From Allotamlana fucoidanivorans (GTDB lineage Bacteria; Bacteroidota; Bacteroidia; Flavobacteriales; Flavobacteriaceae), in NCBI RefSeq assembly GCF_045788535.1, contig NZ_CP074074.1, positions 2,852,001 through 2,916,000 of the forward strand: a stretch of 64,000 nucleotides of DNA, written 5' to 3'. The notes beneath the pieces are model-generated. The model made no database searches and was not told the origin of the DNA. It was given only the letters and a program-made list of their open reading frames with translations. The position numbers were made by a program, and so were the translations under genes. Below are positions 47,270 to 56,993 of the stretch, piece by piece; the first letter of the stretch is position 1; each line of letters begins with the position of its first letter.

Positions 47270-48433
47270 CTAGTAATTAACGTATTCAACAATTTCTAAT
47301 CCATACCCGATCAAACCAACACGTTTGGTTTGTTTGGTGTTTGAAATGAGTTTTAACTTATGAATATTTAAATCATGGAGAATTTGTGCGCCAATACCAA
47401 AATCTCTATTATCCATATTAACTTTTGGTGCTTTAGCAATAATATTTGAATCTTGATGCTCTTTTAAATAGGCTAATCTATTTAAAATATTCATAGACTG
47501 TGATTCTTGATTTATAAAGATAATAGCGCCTTTTCCAGCATCATTAATCACCTTGAACATGTCATCAAGCTGCTTGTCCGCATTATTAGTTAATGTGCCT
47601 AAAATATCATTATTAAACAAGGTAGAATTAATTCTAGTAAGCACCTCCTCATTATCTTTCCACTGTCCTTTTGTTAATGCTATATGTACTTGATTGTTAG
47701 TAGTTTGTTTGTAGGCTCTTAATCTAAAACTTCCAAATCGTGTTTCTATTTGAAAATCTTCTTTTTTCTCAATTAAGGAATCGTGTTGCATTCTGTAGGC
47801 CACTAAATCTTCAATAGAAACAATCTTTAAATCTAGTTTTTCAGCCACTTCAAATAATTGAGGAAGACGTGCCATACTGCCATCTTCATTCATGATTTCA
47901 ACAATAACTCCAGCGGGATTCAAACCAGCCAACCGGGCAAAATCAATGGCTGCTTCGGTATGCCCCGTTCTTCGTAACACACCACCTTCTTTGGCAACCA
48001 AAGGAAAGATATGCCCAGGACGTGCTAATTCAAAAGGCCTAGTACCATGGTCAATCAATGCTTTTATGGTTTTAGCTCTATCGCTTGCAGATATCCCTGT
48101 TGTTACACCTTTTCCACGTAAATCTACAGAAACAGTAAAGGCAGTCTCCATGGGGTCTGTATTGTTGCTAACCATCATGTTTAACTCAAGTTCTTTACAT
48201 CTATTCTCAGTTAATGGCGCACAGATTAATCCACGACCATGGGTTGCCATGAAATTTATCATTTGTGGTGTAACTTTGTCTGCAGCGGCTAAAAAATCAC
48301 CTTCATTTTCCCTGTTTTCATCATCAACTACTATAATTACTTTACCATTTCTTATATCGTCAATGGCTTCATGAATAGTGTTTAGTTGGTATGCTTTCGA
48401 TTGCTTTTCTGCTGTCATTGTTTGTGGTGTCAT
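47270..48433 (-). CDS. ribB: RibBA: DHBP synthase with degenerate GTP cyclohydrolase II domain
   Basis: 387 aa. The N-terminal half (about 15-215) is an intact 3,4-dihydroxy-2-butanone-4-phosphate synthase: VDDENRENEGDFLAAAD holds the acidic metal site, and GHTEAAIDFARLAGL and MNEDGSMARLP follow. The C-terminal half has GTP cyclohydrolase II framework (FGIGAQILHDL, IGYGLEIVEYV) but lacks the zinc Cys cluster (GECLTGDVFGSLRCDCG type); the corresponding stretch reads INSTLFNNDILGTLTNN. It therefore probably supplies only the ribulose-5-phosphate branch of riboflavin synthesis, with a separate RibA elsewhere. A conserved non-catalytic role for the second half is possible. Confidence 0.88.
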   Translation of the reverse strand: MTPQTMTAEKQSKAYQLNTIHEAIDDIRNGKVIIVVDDENRENEGDFLAAADKVTPQMINFMATHGRGLICAPLTENRCKELELNMMVSNNTDPMETAFTVSVDLRGKGVTTGISASDRAKTIKALIDHGTRPFELARPGHIFPLVAKEGGVLRRTGHTEAAIDFARLAGLNPAGVIVEIMNEDGSMARLPQLFEVAEKLDLKIVSIEDLVAYRMQHDSLIEKKEDFQIETRFGSFRLRAYKQTTNNQVHIALTKGQWKDNEEVLTRINSTLFNNDILGTLTNNADKQLDDMFKVINDAGKGAIIFINQESQSMNILNRLAYLKEHQDSNIIAKAPKVNMDNRDFGIGAQILHDLNIHKLKLISNTKQTKRVGLIGYGLEIVEYVNY

Positions 48434-48501
48434 AGTGCAAAGATATTGCTAATTTTAATGAATGCACAATTTTGTTATAATAGAACGAAGATATACAAAT
48501 G

Positions 48502-50496
48502 CTAACCTTTGTTGTGTTCTCTGATGTTCAAATCTTGATTGAATTTCTTTTTAGTATAGACGTATACAATAAAATATAATGGCAGGCCAACTAATAAAAA
48601 AATAAGGCCACTATATTTGGATTCATTATCTATATGCTTGTTATAGCTTGCAAAACTTAAAAAAGATTTGGAAATAGCAAATAAGAAAATAATTCCGATG
48701 AGAATTCCTAAAATAAATAGAATATTGCCAGTTACAGGAAACTTATTGTTCTTTAAAATACTTCCAACTAAAATAAGAAGCGTCATAAAAATATATAAAA
48801 CCAATGCCAAGTTAGAATCTTCTTCAAACGTATTCTTTAAGCGTAAAGAATCTTCATATTTTTGATTTTTAAAATGTCCGGCAAATTTTAGTTGTTGTTT
48901 GGTAATTCCTCTGGAATCTAAGACTGCTAAGGCCGTATTTCTATATTTTAAAGAATACTCATATTGGTTATAATTTCTAACAATATCAATTAAAGTATTG
49001 TTTTCATTTTTATTTAAACGCCTATATTCTTCACTTGATTTAGGGAAGGATGAATAATCTTCAAGCAGCGCTTTCTTTTTTATGCGAAATAGTTTTTTTA
49101 GAGGTTCTAACAAACCATCTGTTTCAAACAAACCACGATCCTCTGTGGCTCTTTTGGTTAAAAATATACCAAGCGGTAACATAACCAAGGTAGAAAACCA
49201 ACTTGCTAGAATAGGGTTAATACCATCGCCCTTAGCGCTATTGGTTGCAAAAATACCTATAAAGTGATAGGTTAGAAATAGCACGATAGCAATAACCATA
49301 GGTAAACCAATACCACCTTTCCTAATTAAGGCGCCTAATGGTGCCCCAACAAAGAATAAGATAACACAAGCAAAACCTAAGGCAAATTTTTCATGTAAAG
49401 AAATAATATGCCTATTTAACCAGGCTTTAGAAAGTTTTGTTGTTTCTTCTTTTGAAGTTAATATTTGCTTAGAACTTGTAAATGCCTTTATAGCAGCATC
49501 AACCACCTGTAATTTTTGCTTTGTATTAAAAACATCAAGAATAGGACCTAGGTAAACCGAATCCTTTGCTTGTTTTTTAGGACGATATATAGAAACACCT
49601 GATCTTTGAAATAAGTTTTTTGAAAAAGATTCGTGATCGTCTTTACTTTTTACCACAAGAGAATCAATTGTTTTATTCAAATCAACCACATCTAGCATAT
49701 TGTATTTGTCCGTTTGTGATTGCTCATCAAAATCAACACTATTTAATTCAGATAAATCAATATTTATAATTTTCTTTTCAAAGTAACTCTTAACAAAGGG
49801 TTTTTTATTTTTTTCAGCAGGTTTTTTGGCGGCCATATCGCTGTAATAATAACCGTCTAATAAAATCAATTTTAAAACATTTGAATCCTCTTCACTAGCA
49901 AGTTCTCCTGTTTTTGACTTTATTACTGAAGAATTGGTTCTACCATTTGATCCTTTCACATGAATGGTAACATCTTCTAAAAATTGACCGCGGTCTCCAC
50001 TTTTCTTTTCTACCTTTATATTGTAAGGTGTCGATTCAATTTCATTAAACTGGCCTTCAGCAATCCCCATAGAAGGCTTTATTTTGGCAATATTTCGTCT
50101 TAAATTATAAGAATTTAATTCTGCCCAAGGGATAACATTGTTTGAAAAGAAAAAGGTTACAATGCCGAGAATAACAATAAAAATACTTAAGCCAGACATG
50201 GCGCGCTGTAACGAAATTCCTGTAGATTTCATGGCTGCAAACTCATAGTTTTCAGCAAAACTTCCAAACACCATGATGGAAGCCAGTAAAATGGTTAATG
50301 GTAAAACTAAAGGAATTAATTTAGGCATGAAATACGCTAAAAACTTAAAAATCACAATTAAATCAAGATCTTTTCCAGCTAGTTCTTTTATGTAAAGCCA
50401 AACCGTTTGTAAAACAAAAATCAGCATAAGTATGATAAACACGCTGAGAAAAGTTTTTAGGTACGTTGTTAATATATAGCGATCTAGTATCTTCAC
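48502..50496 (-). CDS. LptF/LptG-family permease (YjgP/YjgQ)
   Basis: 664 aa inner-membrane protein of the lipopolysaccharide export ABC transporter family. The N-terminus ILDRYILTTYLKTFLSVFIILMLIFVLQTVWLYIKELAGK is the classic LptF/G start. Membrane helices near residues 15-120 precede a large periplasmic beta-jelly-roll region (about 150-370), and further helices (about 390-460) include FVGAPLGALIRKGGIG. Longer than E. coli LptF/G (about 360 aa) because of an added C-terminal region (about 475-664) with more membrane segments. It lies just downstream of lolA on the same strand, so both act in outer-membrane biogenesis. Confidence 0.9.
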   Translation of the reverse strand: MKILDRYILTTYLKTFLSVFIILMLIFVLQTVWLYIKELAGKDLDLIVIFKFLAYFMPKLIPLVLPLTILLASIMVFGSFAENYEFAAMKSTGISLQRAMSGLSIFIVILGIVTFFFSNNVIPWAELNSYNLRRNIAKIKPSMGIAEGQFNEIESTPYNIKVEKKSGDRGQFLEDVTIHVKGSNGRTNSSVIKSKTGELASEEDSNVLKLILLDGYYYSDMAAKKPAEKNKKPFVKSYFEKKIINIDLSELNSVDFDEQSQTDKYNMLDVVDLNKTIDSLVVKSKDDHESFSKNLFQRSGVSIYRPKKQAKDSVYLGPILDVFNTKQKLQVVDAAIKAFTSSKQILTSKEETTKLSKAWLNRHIISLHEKFALGFACVILFFVGAPLGALIRKGGIGLPMVIAIVLFLTYHFIGIFATNSAKGDGINPILASWFSTLVMLPLGIFLTKRATEDRGLFETDGLLEPLKKLFRIKKKALLEDYSSFPKSSEEYRRLNKNENNTLIDIVRNYNQYEYSLKYRNTALAVLDSRGITKQQLKFAGHFKNQKYEDSLRLKNTFEEDSNLALVLYIFMTLLILVGSILKNNKFPVTGNILFILGILIGIIFLFAISKSFLSFASYNKHIDNESKYSGLIFLLVGLPLYFIVYVYTKKKFNQDLNIREHNKG

Positions 50497-50504
50497 TAGT
50501 TTAC

Positions 50505-51158
50505 TTAATCTAAGTTGTTGATGTAATAATCTTTGTATTTGCTAGCGTCAAAGGTAAACAAGCCTTTTGGTAAAGGCTGATTTGTTTCAAAAGAATTAAC
50601 AGTTAAAGTGGTTTTTGTGCCGTTAATACCTACTTGAATTAAGTTATAAATATGTTTTGTTTGCGCATCTATGCCTAAAAAAAGCTCTTTAATTTCAGAG
50701 TTAGAATCAATTGGAGTAAGCTTCACATATTGAATCTTCCTACCTTTAATATCTTGCGTGATATCAAGTTTATACGTATAGCCGTCTTCATAAAACGAAA
50801 GCATTTTACTAGGTGCAATTGTTTCATTTTCATCATCGTCTGAACTCACAGTAACTTCCTCATCTTCCGTACTTATACTATAAAGTTTGGCTCCATCAAA
50901 AAGCTGAGTAATACCAAGGATGTTTAAACGGTATTTGTTACCTGCCATAACAACGTCTCCTTTAGTTTCTTGTTTTATGTTTTCAGCGGTGTTTTCTAGA
51001 ACATATTTAAACTCAAGAGAAATATTGCCGTAACCTTTTACCTTGTTTGAAACCTCATTTAAAAGAGTCTTAGCATCATTTTGTGCAAACACTTGAAGCG
51101 AAAAAGTGAGTATTAATAGGGTGAAAAATTTATTCATTTTTATAAAATTATATTTCAT
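50505..51158 (-). CDS. lolA: LolA-like outer-membrane lipoprotein carrier
   Basis: 217 aa with a signal peptide (FFTLLILTFSLQVFAQ) and the half-barrel LolA fold: SLEFKYVLENTAENIKQETKGDVVMAGNKYRLNI followed by LFDGAKLYSIS and MLSFYEDGYTY. The family shuttles lipoproteins across the periplasm, which suits an organism with many lipoprotein enzymes. The ATG at 51158 overlaps the end of ftsK by 11 nt; MNKFF a few codons in (51137) may be the true start. LptF/G-type permease follows 8 bp after its stop. Confidence 0.88.
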   Translation of the reverse strand: MKYNFIKMNKFFTLLILTFSLQVFAQNDAKTLLNEVSNKVKGYGNISLEFKYVLENTAENIKQETKGDVVMAGNKYRLNILGITQLFDGAKLYSISTEDEEVTVSSDDDENETIAPSKMLSFYEDGYTYKLDITQDIKGRKIQYVKLTPIDSNSEIKELFLGIDAQTKHIYNLIQVGINGTKTTLTVNSFETNQPLPKGLFTFDASKYKDYYINNLD

Positions 51159-53535
51159 TTTCTAAATGCTGATCAAGAGCGATTAAATCGGGGATTAGTA
51201 CTTGTCTGGCTTTACTGCCTTCAAATGGACCTACTATACCTGCAGCTTCTAGCTGATCTATCAATCTGCCCGCTCTGTTATAGCCTAATTTTAATTTTCG
51301 TTGTAATAAAGAAGCTGAGCCTTGTTGTGCTGTTACAATAACTATGGCAGCATCTTTGAATAGCTTATCTCTATCTGAGATATCAATATCAAGACTTGTG
51401 CCACTTTCTTCACCTACATATTCAGGAAGCATATAAGCATCAGGGTACGCTTTTTGCGAGCCAATATAATCTGTTATTTTTTCAACCTCTGGGGTATCAA
51501 CAAATGCGCATTGAATTCGAATAAGATCATTGCCCTGTGTGTAGAGCATATCACCACGACCAATAAGCTGATCGGCACCAGCCCCGTCAAGAATAGTTCT
51601 AGAATCAATTTTAGAGGTTACTCTAAAAGCTATTCTAGCAGGGAAATTTGCTTTTATTATACCTGTAATTACATTAACCGAAGGCCGTTGGGTGGCAATA
51701 ATTAAGTGAATACCAATGGCTCTGGCAAGTTGTGCTAAACGGGCTATTGGTGTTTCTACTTCTTTGCCTGCGGTCATGATTAAATCAGCAAACTCATCAA
51801 CAACCAAAACAATATAAGGTAAAAATTGATGGCCTTCATTAGGGTTCAATTTTCTGGCCTTAAATTTAGCGTTGTACTCTGCAATGTTTCTACACATGGC
51901 ATTTTTTAGTAACTCGTAGCGGTTATCCATTTCAATACATAAAGAGTTCAATGTATTGATAACTTTGGTATTATCAGTTATAATGGCGTCTTCGCTATCA
52001 GGTAACTTGGCCAAATAATGGCGTTCAATTTTATTGAAGAGTGTTAGCTCTACCTTTTTAGGATCAACTAAAACAAACTTAACTTCTGCTGGGTGTTTTT
52101 TATAGAGTAGTGAGGTTAAAACAGCATTTAAACCAACCGATTTACCTTGACCTGTTGCTCCCGCCATAAGTAAGTGTGGCATTTTTGCCAAGTCTACCAC
52201 AAATGTTTCATTGCTAATGGTTTTTCCCAAGGCAATAGGAAGTTGCATTTCCGAGCTCTGAAATTTCTTTGATGCAATCACAGACCTCATAGATACAATG
52301 GTAGCATTTTTATTAGGCACTTCAATACCAATAGTCCCTTTACCAGGAATAGGGGCAATAATACGGATGCCTAACGCAGAAAGTGATAAAGCTATATCGT
52401 CTTCTAGGTTTTTAATTTTTGAAATTCTAATACCAGCATCAGGTACAATTTCATATAAGGTTACTGTAGGTCCTATTGTAGCTTTTATACTGGCAATACC
52501 AATTTTATAGTTACTAAGAGTTTCAACAATTTTGTTTTTGTTTTCTTCAAGTTCGTCCTGATTTATTTTAATACCTTCGGCATCATATTTTTTTAATAAA
52601 TCGAGAGTGGGGAATTGGTATTTGGCAAGCTCTAAAGTAGGATCAAATTGCCCGAAGTCTTCAACTAATTTATTGGCGAGATTATCGGTTTCTGAAACTT
52701 CTTCTTTTACTTGCTCAACTTTTATTTCTATTTCAGATTCTTCTTCAGCTTCTGGTTTAGTAATATTGACCTCAAGTGGTTGATTAGGTTTACTTTTTGG
52801 CTCTTCTTTTAACGGTTCTGACGAGTCATCTTCCAAAGATATGTCAAAAGCAGATTTAATGGCTTCCGCTTCATCAGATAAATTATTGTCCAACGGCACA
52901 AAAACATCTTCAGAGGTGTCAGATAATTCACTTTTAATGTTACGCTTAGCTTTTTTGAAAATATTAATAAAGGTTTCAAATGTAATTTTAAAACGTAAAG
53001 CTAAGTAGGTTATTAATCCGAAGAGGAGCAGAAGTGATGTTCCTGTTTTTCCAATATAATCTTGTAGAAATGTGTTTATTTCAAATCCTATAACACCTCC
53101 TAAAATATCATTCTGTTCATTAAAAAAACCAAGTAGAATAGATAACCAAATAACGATTAGAATGCCCCAAAACCAATGTTTTCTTAGTTTTGATGCCTTT
53201 AAGTCCATAAGAACATAAACGCCAGATAAAAAAACTAACCCCGAGAAAATAAAAGCGGCAATACCAAAACCTTGTTGAATAAAAAAATGACTAATCCAAG
53301 CACCAGATTTACTTAGCCAGTTTTTTGTTTTTATCTCACGCGAAGCAAATTCTGAAAGTGCACTTTGATCGGCATCACCTGTAAATAAAAAAGAAAAAAA
53401 TGCAATAAAAAGAAGTAAGCCACTAATGACTAAAAAACTACCAAATACCAATTTTTGTTGGCTAGATAATTTTAGGCTAGGCATTTTTAATCTTTTAGTA
53501 GGTGCCTTTCTAGTTTTAGGTTTTCGTTTAGCCAT
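51148..53535 (-). CDS. ftsK: FtsK/SpoIIIE DNA translocase
   Basis: 795 aa. About residues 25-200 contain four to five membrane helices, then a linker rich in Glu, Asp and Ser (about 205-290). The RecA-like motor has Walker A MAGATGQGKSVGLNA (about residue 455-470) and Walker B VLVVDEFADLI (about residue 575-585). The C-terminal winged helix ('gamma', about 725-790: SASLLQRKLKLGYNRAGRLIDQLE) reads KOPS-type sites. It pumps chromosome DNA through the septum at division. First gene of the lolA-lptF/G run. The short linker is normal for Bacteroidota. Confidence 0.94.
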   Translation of the reverse strand: MAKRKPKTRKAPTKRLKMPSLKLSSQQKLVFGSFLVISGLLLFIAFFSFLFTGDADQSALSEFASREIKTKNWLSKSGAWISHFFIQQGFGIAAFIFSGLVFLSGVYVLMDLKASKLRKHWFWGILIVIWLSILLGFFNEQNDILGGVIGFEINTFLQDYIGKTGTSLLLLFGLITYLALRFKITFETFINIFKKAKRNIKSELSDTSEDVFVPLDNNLSDEAEAIKSAFDISLEDDSSEPLKEEPKSKPNQPLEVNITKPEAEEESEIEIKVEQVKEEVSETDNLANKLVEDFGQFDPTLELAKYQFPTLDLLKKYDAEGIKINQDELEENKNKIVETLSNYKIGIASIKATIGPTVTLYEIVPDAGIRISKIKNLEDDIALSLSALGIRIIAPIPGKGTIGIEVPNKNATIVSMRSVIASKKFQSSEMQLPIALGKTISNETFVVDLAKMPHLLMAGATGQGKSVGLNAVLTSLLYKKHPAEVKFVLVDPKKVELTLFNKIERHYLAKLPDSEDAIITDNTKVINTLNSLCIEMDNRYELLKNAMCRNIAEYNAKFKARKLNPNEGHQFLPYIVLVVDEFADLIMTAGKEVETPIARLAQLARAIGIHLIIATQRPSVNVITGIIKANFPARIAFRVTSKIDSRTILDGAGADQLIGRGDMLYTQGNDLIRIQCAFVDTPEVEKITDYIGSQKAYPDAYMLPEYVGEESGTSLDIDISDRDKLFKDAAIVIVTAQQGSASLLQRKLKLGYNRAGRLIDQLEAAGIVGPFEGSKARQVLIPDLIALDQHLENEI

Positions 53536-53644
53536 TAAGGGTTTGTTGATTCTATGTGTCTTACAATTATAAGGTTAAAAATAATGGTTTTCACAGTGCG
53601 ACAAAAATACAAATTACTAACGTTTATCCTAAAAAGAATAGTAT

Positions 53645-54013
53645 TTAAAAAATCTTTGGAATGTAAATAATTAAACCAGCAATGCATGCAAAAACAGAGG
53701 CAATAAATACGGCGCCGGCCGCAATATCTTTTATTAAACCAATTTTTTTGTGATGTTCTGGGTGAATGAAATTTGCCATTTCTTCAATGGCTGTATTTAT
53801 GCCTTCCATGCTTATGACTAACCCAATGGCAAGACATTGTATTAACCACTCAAAAGCGGAGATTTTAAAATAAAACCCTGCAACGGTAACACAGAATCCA
53901 ATGACAAATTGAACTTGAATACTAGCCTCCGTTTTAAGTAGTAATAAAGCCCCTCTAAAAGCGTAGCCAACACTTTTTAATCGGTTAATGAAAAAAGATT
54001 CCTGTTTGATCAT
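53645..54013 (-). CDS. dgkA: Diacylglycerol kinase family membrane protein
   Basis: 122 aa with three hydrophobic helices (about 32-50, 55-72 and 95-118). The motif EGINTAIEEMANFI matches the DgkA catalytic region (E-G-x-N-T-A-I-E), and IKDIAAGAVFIASVFA follows. In Bacteroidota this type phosphorylates diacylglycerol or undecaprenol. The start codon shares a base with the tpx stop (TAATG), so translation is likely coupled to it. Confidence 0.88.
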   Translation of the reverse strand: MIKQESFFINRLKSVGYAFRGALLLLKTEASIQVQFVIGFCVTVAGFYFKISAFEWLIQCLAIGLVISMEGINTAIEEMANFIHPEHHKKIGLIKDIAAGAVFIASVFACIAGLIIYIPKIF

Positions 54014-54510
54014 TACAGCGCATTCAATGCGGCCTCATAATTTGGTTCCTGACCAATTTCGGGAACTTGTTCTGTGTAAATGACCTTGTTATTTTCGTTG
54101 GTTATAATAATGCATCTTGACAGCAACGCATCAAAAATACCATTTTGCATAATCAGGCCATAATCTTTTCCAAATTGCCCAGTTTTATAATCAGAAAGCA
54201 TAACCACATTTTCTAATCCCTCAGCAGCACAAAATTGTTCTTGAGAAAAAGGTAGGTCTCTTGAAATGCATAACACTTTAGTATTTTCTAATTCTGAGGC
54301 TGCTTTATTAAACGCTCTTACAGACGCCGAACAAACACCAGTGTTTACACTAGGAAAGATGTTTAAAATCAATTTATAGTTTTTAAAATCACTTAATGTT
54401 TTACTTGATAAATCTGTTGCAACTAGTTCAAAGTCTTTTATTTGTGAACCAATACTTGGTAAATCACCTGAAGTTGTTACCGGGTTTCCGCCCAAAGTAA
54501 TATGTGCCAT
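54013..54510 (-). CDS. tpx: Thiol peroxidase Tpx
   Basis: 165 aa from the ATG at 54510 (MAHITLGGNPVTTSG); an upstream ATG at 54555 in frame would add 15 non-conserved residues. The peroxidatic Cys60 is in NTGVCSASVRAF and the resolving Cys94 is in QEQFCAAEG, the Tpx pair that matches Cys61 and Cys95 of E. coli. Thioredoxin-dependent reduction of peroxides in the cytosol or periplasm. Divergent from katG, so two peroxide-defence genes share one intergenic region (54511-54737), which may hold a peroxide-responsive control site. Confidence 0.92.
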   Translation of the reverse strand: MAHITLGGNPVTTSGDLPSIGSQIKDFELVATDLSSKTLSDFKNYKLILNIFPSVNTGVCSASVRAFNKAASELENTKVLCISRDLPFSQEQFCAAEGLENVVMLSDYKTGQFGKDYGLIMQNGIFDALLSRCIIITNENNKVIYTEQVPEIGQEPNYEAALNAL

Positions 54511-54737
54511 AGTGTTTTTGTTTTGGATTTTAAAAGTAGTAATATTAAATAACATTTGATAATGAAAATGGATAACATCTCTTAAAATCTACAACTATTT
54601 TTATTTTCTATGAATAATGTGTTTTAAAATAAATTTTATCAATGAATAGATAATATATAAAAATGTAGTTTATCCGAAATCGATAAATAATTGATTAAAT
54701 TTAGGGGAAATTAATTTATAATTTAATCACATATATA

Positions 54738-56930
54738 ATGGACAATATTAACAATGGGGATATTAGTAAATGTCCTTTTTTTGGGGGAACCCAAAAAGAA
54801 ACCGCTGGTAGCGGAACCAAAAATAGAGATTGGTGGCCAAATGAACTCAAGCTAAACATATTGAGACAACATGATGGTAGATCGAATCCGTTAGGAGAAG
54901 ATTTTGATTATGCTAAAGCTTTTGAAAGTATTGATTTTGTAAAACTAAAGCAGGAAGTGATTGATTTAATGACAGATTCTCAAGAATGGTGGCCTGCAGA
55001 TTATGGGCATTATGGACCTTTAATGATTAGAATGGCCTGGCATAGTGCTGGAACGTATCGTGTTGGAGATGGCAGAGGAGGTGCTAATACAGGAAATCAG
55101 CGATTTGCACCACTAAATAGTTGGCCAGATAATGGTAATTTAGATAAAGCACGATTACTCTTGTGGCCAATTAAGAAAAAATACGGTAAAGCATTATCAT
55201 GGGCAGATTTAATGATATTGGCAGGAAACTGTGCTTTAGAGTCTATGGGGTTTAAAACATTTGGTTTTGCAGGTGGGAGAGTTGATGTTTGGGAACCAGA
55301 ACAAGATGTATACTGGGGGTCTGAAACCGAGTGGTTAGGAAATGCAGAACGTTTTGAAAATAATGAGCTAGAAGGGCATTTAGGAGCTGCGCACATGGGA
55401 TTAATTTATGTTAACCCTGAGGGACCCAATGGAAAATCAGATCCTTTGGGTTCGGCAAAATTAATGCGTGAAACTTTTGGTAGAATGGCAATGAATGATG
55501 AAGAGACTGTAGCGTTAACAGCAGGAGGGCACACTTTTGGAAAAGCCCATGGTGCGGCTAATCCAGATCAATATGTAGGTGCTGAACCTGCAGGAGCTCC
55601 TATAGAGCAAATGAGTATGGGGTGGAAAAATACATTCAAATCGGGAGTGCTTGACGATGCTATAACCAGTGGGTTAGAAGGCGCTTGGACACCGAATCCT
55701 ATACAATGGGATCATGATTATTTTGATGTGTTACTTAATTATGATTGGGAGTTAACTACTAGTCCTGCTGGTGCTAGTCAATGGACGCCAACAAAGGAAT
55801 CGCAGGCCAGAATGGCACCAACAGCGGGCGATTCATCAAAAAAACAAGCGTTGATGATGACGGATGCTGATATGGCTTTAAAATTAGATCCTGGGTTTTT
55901 AGAAATTTCAAAGCGGTTTCATGAAAACCCACAAGAACTTGAAGATGCCTTTGCTAGAGCATGGTTTAAATTAACACATCGAGATATGGGGCCCGTTTCT
56001 AGGTATTTAGGGCCTGAAGTTCCTCATGAAGAATTATTATGGCAAGATCCTGTTCCTAAAGTAGATTATGAGTTAAGTAAGGCCGATGTTTCTGCCTTAA
56101 AAAACCAGATTGTAGCTTCGGGGCTAACGGTTTCTGAACTTGTAAAAACAGCATGGGCTTCAGCTTCAACATATAGAGGATCTGACATGCGCGGAGGCGC
56201 AAACGGAGGACGAATAAGATTGGGCCCTCAAAAGGATTGGGAAGTGAACAACCCGAACGAGTTAGCAAAGGTTCTTAGTGTTTATGAAGGTATTCAAAAG
56301 GGATTCAATGGAGCCATTTCAATAGCAGATTTAATAGTTTTAGGAGGTTCTGTAGGTGTTGAGCTGGGAGCAAAACGGGCAGGCTATACGGTTGAAGTGC
56401 CGTTTACAGGAGGTAGAGGTGATGCGTCTCAAGAGCAGACAGATATCGAATCTTTTTCTTATTTGGAACCGCTAGGTGATGGCTTTAGAAATTATTTAAG
56501 TACAAAAGTAAACGTGGTAGCAGAAGATTTACTGGTTGATAGAGCAAATTTATTAACACTTAGTGTACCAGAAATGACTGTTTTGGTGGGTGGTTTACGT
56601 GTTTTAGGAGCTAATTATGATGGTTCTAACCTTGGTGTTTTTACAGAAAATGTAGAGTATTTAACTAATGATTTCTTTAAGAATATTCTTGACTTTACCT
56701 ATACTTGGAAGGCTGTAAATGATGATGATACTATTTTTGAAGGAACCGATAGGAAAACAGGTGTTGTAACGTTTAAAGGTACACGGGCAGATTTAATTTT
56801 TGCTTCCAATACTGAGTTGCGTGCTGTAGCTGAGGTATATGGCGCAGATGATGGTGAGCCAAAGTTTGTAAATGATTTTGTTGCTGCTTGGGTTAAGGTT
56901 ATGAATCTTGATAGATTTGATTTAAGATAA
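54738..56930 (+). CDS. katG: Catalase-peroxidase KatG
   Basis: 730 aa. The distal heme pocket has Arg98, Trp101 and His102 in IRMAWHSAGTYR. Tyr224 (IYVNPEGP) and Met250 (GRMAMND) can form the Met-Tyr-Trp adduct needed for catalase activity, and the proximal His265 is in AGGHTFGKAHG. The second, heme-free peroxidase-like half follows, with WASASTYRGSDMRGGANGG. The length is normal, so the enzyme should detoxify hydrogen peroxide. It is transcribed alone with its own terminator and is divergent from tpx. Confidence 0.97.
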   Translation: MDNINNGDISKCPFFGGTQKETAGSGTKNRDWWPNELKLNILRQHDGRSNPLGEDFDYAKAFESIDFVKLKQEVIDLMTDSQEWWPADYGHYGPLMIRMAWHSAGTYRVGDGRGGANTGNQRFAPLNSWPDNGNLDKARLLLWPIKKKYGKALSWADLMILAGNCALESMGFKTFGFAGGRVDVWEPEQDVYWGSETEWLGNAERFENNELEGHLGAAHMGLIYVNPEGPNGKSDPLGSAKLMRETFGRMAMNDEETVALTAGGHTFGKAHGAANPDQYVGAEPAGAPIEQMSMGWKNTFKSGVLDDAITSGLEGAWTPNPIQWDHDYFDVLLNYDWELTTSPAGASQWTPTKESQARMAPTAGDSSKKQALMMTDADMALKLDPGFLEISKRFHENPQELEDAFARAWFKLTHRDMGPVSRYLGPEVPHEELLWQDPVPKVDYELSKADVSALKNQIVASGLTVSELVKTAWASASTYRGSDMRGGANGGRIRLGPQKDWEVNNPNELAKVLSVYEGIQKGFNGAISIADLIVLGGSVGVELGAKRAGYTVEVPFTGGRGDASQEQTDIESFSYLEPLGDGFRNYLSTKVNVVAEDLLVDRANLLTLSVPEMTVLVGGLRVLGANYDGSNLGVFTENVEYLTNDFFKNILDFTYTWKAVNDDDTIFEGTDRKTGVVTFKGTRADLIFASNTELRAVAEVYGADDGEPKFVNDFVAAWVKVMNLDRFDLR

Positions 56931-56956
56931 AGATATTTATAATCTGAAAAAAAGTA

Positions 56957-56988
56957 GGGAATCAATAATTAAAATGATTCCCTTTTTT
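56957..56988. terminator. Rho-independent terminator after katG
   Basis: The stem GGGAATCA / TGATTCCC encloses a loop of about 10 nt and is followed by TTTTTT on the plus strand. Opposite-strand A-rich sequence before the stem lets it also serve the convergent gene ending at 56994. Confidence 0.85.
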
Positions 56989-56993
56989 AATGA

